Below are positions 7,227 to 10,288 of a DNA stretch of 10,288 bases, one piece after another. Both the position numbers and the translations under genes were made by a program. Origin of the DNA: Gemmatimonadota bacterium (GTDB lineage: Bacteria; Gemmatimonadota; Gemmatimonadetes; Longimicrobiales; Gaopeijiaceae); the NCBI GenBank assembly GCA_002731735.1, contig PCCM01000010.1, positions 12,210 to 22,497 on the forward strand. The letters run 5' to 3'. The notes under the pieces were generated by a model. The model ran no database searches. It had not been told where the DNA came from and worked only from the letters and a program-made list of their open reading frames with translations. The stretch's first letter is position 1. Every line of letters starts with the position of its first letter.

Positions 7227-7781
7227 ATGCCGATCAAGAGCGACCATTGGATCCGGCGGATGTGCGAAGAGCACGGAATGATCGACCCCTTCGAGCCGGA
7301 GCAGGTAAAGGACGGCTGCATATCCTACGGCCTGTCTTCATACGGCTACGACATCCGGGTGGCTGCCGAGTTCAAGGTTTTTACCAACGTCCACAACGTG
7401 ATCGTGGATCCCAAGGAGTTTGACGAACGTTCGTTCGTGGACGTCAACGAGACCGAATGTATCATCCCGCCCAACTCCTTCGCTCTGGCGAGAACCGAGG
7501 AGCACTTCCGTATTCCGAGGGACGTCCTCGTCGTGTGCGTCGGGAAGAGTACCTACGCCCGATGTGGCATCATCGTGAACGTGACGCCCCTAGAGCCTAC
7601 CTGGTCCGGGTACCTGACCCTCGAAATTTCCAATACGACCCCCCTGCCGGCCAAGATCTACGGCGGAGAGGGGATCGCCCAGCTCCTCTTTTTCGAGGGC
7701 GACCAAGAACCGAGCATGGCGTACGAGGACCGGCAGGGTAAGTACCAGGATCAAGTCGGGGTGACCCTTCCGAAATTGTAG
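7227..7781 (+). CDS. dcd: dCTP deaminase
   Basis: Dcd converts dCTP to dUTP plus ammonia, the first step of the dUMP/dTMP supply route. The 184-aa product fits the family length. Seen are the ISYGLSSYGYDIRV motif (32-45), the GKSTYARCG motif (106-114, phosphate and base contacts) and TLEISNTTPLPAK (131-143) in which E133 matches the catalytic glutamate (E138 of E. coli). The C-terminal tail GKYQDQVGVTLPKL closes over the active site in the trimer. It is close to the Dcd form of Bacteroidota and Proteobacteria rather than to bifunctional dCTP deaminase/dUTPases. The ATG at 7227 fits the family N-terminus (PIKSDHWIRRM). The frame is open back to a GTG at 7050, but that extension crosses the nuo promoter and is not Dcd-like. 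No Shine-Dalgarno precedes the ATG; the preceding 25 bases are pyrimidine-rich. Confidence 0.96.
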   Translation: MPIKSDHWIRRMCEEHGMIDPFEPEQVKDGCISYGLSSYGYDIRVAAEFKVFTNVHNVIVDPKEFDERSFVDVNETECIIPPNSFALARTEEHFRIPRDVLVVCVGKSTYARCGIIVNVTPLEPTWSGYLTLEISNTTPLPAKIYGGEGIAQLLFFEGDQEPSMAYEDRQGKYQDQVGVTLPKL

Positions 7782-7789
7782 ACCCAAAG

Positions 7790-8893
7790 ATGGACTTCTC
7801 ACCGACAGTGGACGACACCTCGGGCGGCCGGGACAGGCACACGTGGACCGCCCGGCACTACAGGCCTCCCTGGTGGTTACGAGGCGCCCATGGCCAAACC
7901 CTGGCCGGAAAGTTTCTCCGGCCAGCGCCGGATAGCGTGCTCGAAACCGAACGGCTCGATACGCCAGACGGAGATTTCCTGGACATCGCCTGGATGCCCG
8001 AGACCGATCCCAACGCACCCTTGGTGCTCGTGCTTCACGGGTTGGAGGGGCACACCAGAAGGGGCTACATGGTCCAGACGCTCCTGGCGTTGGCGGACTG
8101 CGGGATGCGTGGGGTGGGCATGAACTTCCGCGGCTGTTCTGGAGAGATGAACCGGAAGCCCCGCTTCTATCATTCCGGCGAAACCGAGGACCTCGGTTTT
8201 GTTTTCGGTTTGCTCAGAAGGCGGTTTCCGACCCGCCCGCTCATGGCGATCGGCTTTTCCCTCGGGGGAAATATCCTCCTCAAATTCCTCGGAGAGCGAG
8301 GAGCGAACGACACACCAGCGTTTTCGGCGGCGGTGGCGATCTCGGTTCCGTACGATTTGTCGGCTGGAGCCGACGCTCTGGAACGGCGTGGTATGACCAG
8401 AGTATACGCCGGCTACTTCCTCCGATCCCTCGTTGCCAAGGTCCGCGCCAAGAAGGAAATCCTGGCGAACGTCCTCGATCTCGAAGCGGTGTGGGCTAGC
8501 GCCACGATCCGGGATTTCGACGACGCCGCCACTGCGAAGCTTCATGGGTTCTCCGGCGCTGAGGACTATTATCACAAGTCCAGCTCGAGCCGCTTCGTCC
8601 AGTCGATTCGCGTGCCAACGCTGCTCATTCACGCCCGGGATGATCCTTTTCTGCCACCGGCGGCCCTGCCCCTTCCTACCATTGAGGCCAACCCTTTCTT
8701 GACTTTGGTCCTTACCGATGGCGGCGGCCACGTGGGTTTCCTCGAGGGTGGATTACCTTGGAATCCGACGTTTTGGGTGGAGGAGCAAATCGCGTCGTTC
8801 TTGGCCCACTGCCATCAAGGCGCCTCACCGACGAACTCCGACGGGACCCCTATCTCACCTGGATGGGTTGACCCGAACACTGAGAATCTCTAG
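7790..8893 (+). CDS. YheT-family alpha/beta hydrolase
   Basis: This is a serine hydrolase of the AB-hydrolase-4 (YheT/ABHD1-3) family; physiological substrates of bacterial members are largely unknown, with esterase or lipase activity inferred. The 367-aa product starts with the family's PPWWLRGAHGQTL (26-38). It has the oxyanion-side VLHGLEG (81-87), the highly characteristic NFRGCSGE (112-119) and the nucleophile elbow GFSLGGN with S157. The rest of the triad is probably D284 or D285 (RDDPF) and H314 (GGGHVGFLEG). No signal peptide is visible, so it is probably cytoplasmic. The last 30 or so residues are polar and unconserved in appearance. ATG at 7790 is 8 nt after dcd; no good Shine-Dalgarno is seen, and cotranscription with dcd is likely. 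The promoter of the next gene overlaps its 3' end. Confidence 0.9.
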   Translation: MDFSPTVDDTSGGRDRHTWTARHYRPPWWLRGAHGQTLAGKFLRPAPDSVLETERLDTPDGDFLDIAWMPETDPNAPLVLVLHGLEGHTRRGYMVQTLLALADCGMRGVGMNFRGCSGEMNRKPRFYHSGETEDLGFVFGLLRRRFPTRPLMAIGFSLGGNILLKFLGERGANDTPAFSAAVAISVPYDLSAGADALERRGMTRVYAGYFLRSLVAKVRAKKEILANVLDLEAVWASATIRDFDDAATAKLHGFSGAEDYYHKSSSSRFVQSIRVPTLLIHARDDPFLPPAALPLPTIEANPFLTLVLTDGGGHVGFLEGGLPWNPTFWVEEQIASFLAHCHQGASPTNSDGTPISPGWVDPNTENL

Positions 8894-8896
8894 AGT
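8868..8896 (+). promoter_or_regulatory. Likely promoter of the cold-shock gene
   Basis: TTGACC (8868-8873) is followed after exactly 17 nt by TAGAGT (8891-8896). These match the sigma-70 consensus at 5 of 6 and 4 of 6 positions with ideal spacing. The -10 contains the stop codon of the upstream hydrolase gene. The predicted start of transcription is near 8903, giving a leader of about 70 nt. The position is in coding sequence, so chance resemblance cannot be excluded. Confidence 0.5.
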
Positions 8897-8901
8897 GGCG
8901 G

Positions 8902-8951
8902 CGTCCGAAGGGACGGAGTTGGGTGCTGGCAAAACGTGAGCACCGTGCACC
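8902..8951 (+). promoter_or_regulatory. Structured 5' leader of the cold-shock mRNA
   Basis: Two hairpins are visible. CGTCC-GAAG-GGACG (8902-8915) is a perfect 5-bp stem at the predicted 5' end. GGTGCT (8922-8927) pairs with AGCACC (8939-8944) over an 11-nt loop. A second GCACC copy at 8947-8951 could pair with GGTGC instead, allowing two alternative folds. The Shine-Dalgarno GGGGGAG (8959-8965) lies downstream and is not obviously sequestered. Cold-shock mRNAs often have regulatory leaders; a role here is inferred. Confidence 0.4.
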
Positions 8952-8972
8952 GATTGATGGGGGAGTAGTTGC

Positions 8973-9179
8973 ATGGCCGAGGGAACCGTAAAGTGGTTCA
9001 ACGACAGCAAGGGTTTTGGTTTCATCACCCCGGACGAGGGGGAAAAGGATTGTTTTGTGCATTATTCGGCAATCCAGGGAGACGGTTTCAAGAGCCTCGC
9101 CGAAGGGGACCGAGTTGAGTTCGAGGTCGGCGAGGGACCGAAGGGACCCGCCGCCGAGAACGTGACCCGCCTCGGATAA
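8973..9179 (+). CDS. Cold-shock domain protein (CspA family)
   Basis: This is a 68-aa single-domain nucleic-acid-binding protein that acts as an RNA chaperone, destabilising mRNA secondary structure; many family members are cold-induced, others constitutive. GTVKWFN (4-10), RNP1 KGFGFI (13-18) and RNP2 DCFVHY (26-31) are all present, as is the C-terminal GPAAENVTRL. RNP2 normally reads DVFVHF; here Val is replaced by Cys and the last Phe by Tyr, so the aromatic face is kept. Length is typical. ATG at 8973 has GGGGGAG 7 nt upstream. It probably has its own promoter and leader, and a hairpin follows it. Which Csp paralogue it is cannot be told. Confidence 0.95.
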   Translation: MAEGTVKWFNDSKGFGFITPDEGEKDCFVHYSAIQGDGFKSLAEGDRVEFEVGEGPKGPAAENVTRLG

Positions 9180-9188
9180 CACGACCTC

Positions 9189-9220
9189 CCAGCGAGCCTG
9201 ATCTAGGTTAGGCCCGCTGG
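9189..9220 (+). terminator. Hairpin downstream of the cold-shock gene, possible terminator
   Basis: CCAGCG-a-GCCT (9189-9199) pairs with AGGC-c-CGCTGG (9210-9220) over a 10-nt loop: ten base pairs with one A/C mismatch. It begins 10 nt after the csp stop. It sits between convergent genes, 70 nt past the stop of the minus-strand gene, so it could serve both. No T-tract follows on either strand, so it is either a non-canonical terminator or a 3' stabilising structure. Confidence 0.5.
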
Positions 9221-9290
9221 ACATCTCCTCGGGCGGAAGCTGGGGGATGTAGGCCTTCAGGTCACCCGGGAGCCAATCCGCGGTGACACA

Positions 9291-9821
9291 CTATGGGTGC
9301 GAGGTTCCGGCTTCTGCTGCCCCGGAATGTTTGAAGAACACCCTTTGGTGCCAGCTCCGCCGGGCAGGACCCTCCCATCGCCCCGCGCGCGCGTCCTTGA
9401 GGTGTGTCACGGTATTGTCGAACACCACCGTCTCCGGACCTACCGCCCCCTCCTCCGCCAGTCGGCTGAACTCCGGGCGGGAAGTTCGCTGCACCTCTCC
9501 GTCCACCACGAACCATACCGGCGTGTTGTCGAGAATCTGCATTCCCAACCGGCGCTCCTGATCTTTCAGCACGCCGACCATGGCGTCGATGGAGCACCCC
9601 GAAGGAGGCGCGGAAGCTTCATCGACGGCAACGAGGAGAAATCGTCCCCGCCGGAAATCACGGCCGCAGGTCAGAGGAACGCCGTGGGCGGCCCACGTCT
9701 CGAGAAACTGATCCACGGAGCCCAGGAAGGTCTCCCGGTCGCCTCCCTCGAGCGTGCGCTCGACCGCAAACACCCACAGGCGTGATTGGTCGGGCAGCAC
9801 CTCGAACGGAACCATCGGCAT
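9291..9821 (-). CDS. Conserved uncharacterised protein (family sometimes labelled ABC transporter ATPase)
   Basis: This 176-aa soluble-looking protein resembles a family I recall from Bacteroidota genomes that is often named 'ABC transporter ATPase' without reason: no Walker A, Walker B or signature motif is present. Shared-looking segments are VPFEVLPDQSRLWVF near the N-terminus, WAAHG (43-47), VDE (66-68) followed by SGCSID (74-79), LGMQILDNTPVWF-DGE (92-109), TVVFDNTVT (131-139) and SWHQR (156-160). No signal peptide or membrane segment is seen. The invariant-looking H46, D67, E68, C76, D79 and H158 could form a catalytic or metal site, which is speculation. ATG at 9821 has AGAGGTGG about 4 nt upstream; a second ATG follows at 9815. 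The start overlaps the stop of the upstream transporter gene by one base (TGATG), so the two are coupled. Function unknown. Confidence 0.85.
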   Translation of the reverse strand: MPMVPFEVLPDQSRLWVFAVERTLEGGDRETFLGSVDQFLETWAAHGVPLTCGRDFRRGRFLLVAVDEASAPPSGCSIDAMVGVLKDQERRLGMQILDNTPVWFVVDGEVQRTSRPEFSRLAEEGAVGPETVVFDNTVTHLKDARAGRWEGPARRSWHQRVFFKHSGAAEAGTSHP

Positions 9822-10288
9822 CAGACCACCTCTGCGTCGGCCGGAGGAGCGTCCGCTGCTACCTCGGCGGTTGGGACTTCGGTTGCGTCCGCGGCAGCGT
9901 CCGTAGCGTCACCGCCGCTGCTCGCCATCAACTGTGGCGGAGATTTATCCAAGAGGACCGCCACCCATCGTAGGTCTTCGATGTTCTCCAGCATGATCTT
10001 GACGATCATGGTGAGAGGCACAGCAAGGAGCGCTCCGACCGGACCCCAGACCCAAGCCCAGAAGAGCAACGAGAGGATCACCACCAGAGTCGATAGGCCC
10101 AGCCTTTTACCCATCAGGTTGGGCTCAATGACATTCCCGAACACCATGTTGATCGCCCCGTAACCGACGCAAACCTGTAGCAGATGTCCGACTGTAGTGA
10201 ACTGGACCAAGCTGAGAAAGAGGGCCGGAAGTGCCGCCAGCAGGGACCCGACGGTGGGGATGTAATTCATGACGAATCCGATGAGTCC
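9821..10288 (-). CDS. AI-2E/PerM-family membrane transporter, C-terminal part (runs off window)
   Basis: The family (PF01594, formerly UPF0118) comprises polytopic inner-membrane proteins. Members include TqsA, linked to AI-2 export, and Na+/H+ antiporter-like proteins, so the substrate cannot be assigned. The visible 155 residues are the C-terminal part of a protein usually about 350 aa long. Typical features are FVMNYIPTVGSLLAALPA, then GNVIEPNLMGKRLGLSTLVV and SLLFWAWVWGPVGALLAVPLT, followed by KIMLEN. At least three hydrophobic helices are seen. After about residue 125 the tail becomes Ala/Asp/Val/Pro-rich and low-complexity, unlike the conserved core, and is probably cytoplasmic and disordered. 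The frame is open to the window edge, so the gene begins outside. It overlaps the start of the next gene by one base. Confidence 0.92.
   Translation of the reverse strand, partial: GLIGFVMNYIPTVGSLLAALPALFLSLVQFTTVGHLLQVCVGYGAINMVFGNVIEPNLMGKRLGLSTLVVILSLLFWAWVWGPVGALLAVPLTMIVKIMLENIEDLRWVAVLLDKSPPQLMASSGGDATDAAADATEVPTAEVAADAPPADAEVV

Noticed and set aside
7877..8731. A 284-codon open frame on the minus strand
   Set aside because: Antisense to the YheT-like hydrolase, which has a complete catalytic triad and family motifs.
8850..9290. Open minus-strand frame continuing in frame past the TAG at 9293-9291, with protein-like residues (DWLPGDLKAYIPQLPPEE)
   Set aside because: The conserved part of the 176-aa protein already ends before the TAG, and the rest of the frame is antisense to csp. 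Considered stop readthrough or a gene remnant, but nothing supports it beyond composition.

Overview
The window is a GC-rich bacterial chromosome segment. It is dominated by the first eight genes of a respiratory complex I (NADH:quinone oxidoreductase) operon on the minus strand, followed by unrelated housekeeping genes. The order nuoA-B-C-D-E-F-G-H, separate nuoC and nuoD, a short NuoG that keeps the N7 cluster site, and the protein sequence style fit a member of the Gemmatimonadota best. That placement is from memory of protein style and was not tested; the N7 site and NuoB/NuoE residue spacing also resemble Thermus complex I.

Region 1-6978 (minus strand) is one tightly packed transcription unit. 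It starts with nuoA at 6978 and leaves the window inside nuoH. Most junctions overlap or nearly touch: nuoA/B overlap 10 nt, nuoC/D and nuoD/E overlap 4 nt, nuoE/F, F/G and G/H are 2, 4 and 1 nt apart, and only nuoB/C has a real gap of 42 nt. Every cluster ligand expected in NuoB, E, F and G is visible: N2, N1a, N3, N1b, N4, N5 and the optional N7. nuoD, nuoF and nuoH begin with GTG. Several long ORFs antisense to these genes are shadows.

Region 6979-7226 is a 248-bp divergent intergenic region. On the minus strand it holds a perfect TTGACA -35 box with a weak -10. An unusually good imperfect inverted repeat sits on that -10, a candidate operator for nuo. A G8 run and a G6 run lie nearer dcd.

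Region 7227-9179 (plus strand) carries dcd (dCTP deaminase), a YheT-type alpha/beta hydrolase 8 nt later, and a cold-shock protein gene. The csp gene appears to have its own promoter overlapping the end of the hydrolase gene, and a structured 5' leader. A strong hairpin follows csp.

Region 9291-10288 (minus strand) has a conserved uncharacterised 176-aa protein, translationally coupled to the end of an AI-2E (PerM) family membrane protein that runs off the window.

I see no mobile element, CRISPR array, tRNA or rRNA, and no clear new system. The most useful leads are the nuo promoter dyad, the csp leader, the uncharacterised protein, and the atypical NuoE and NuoG.
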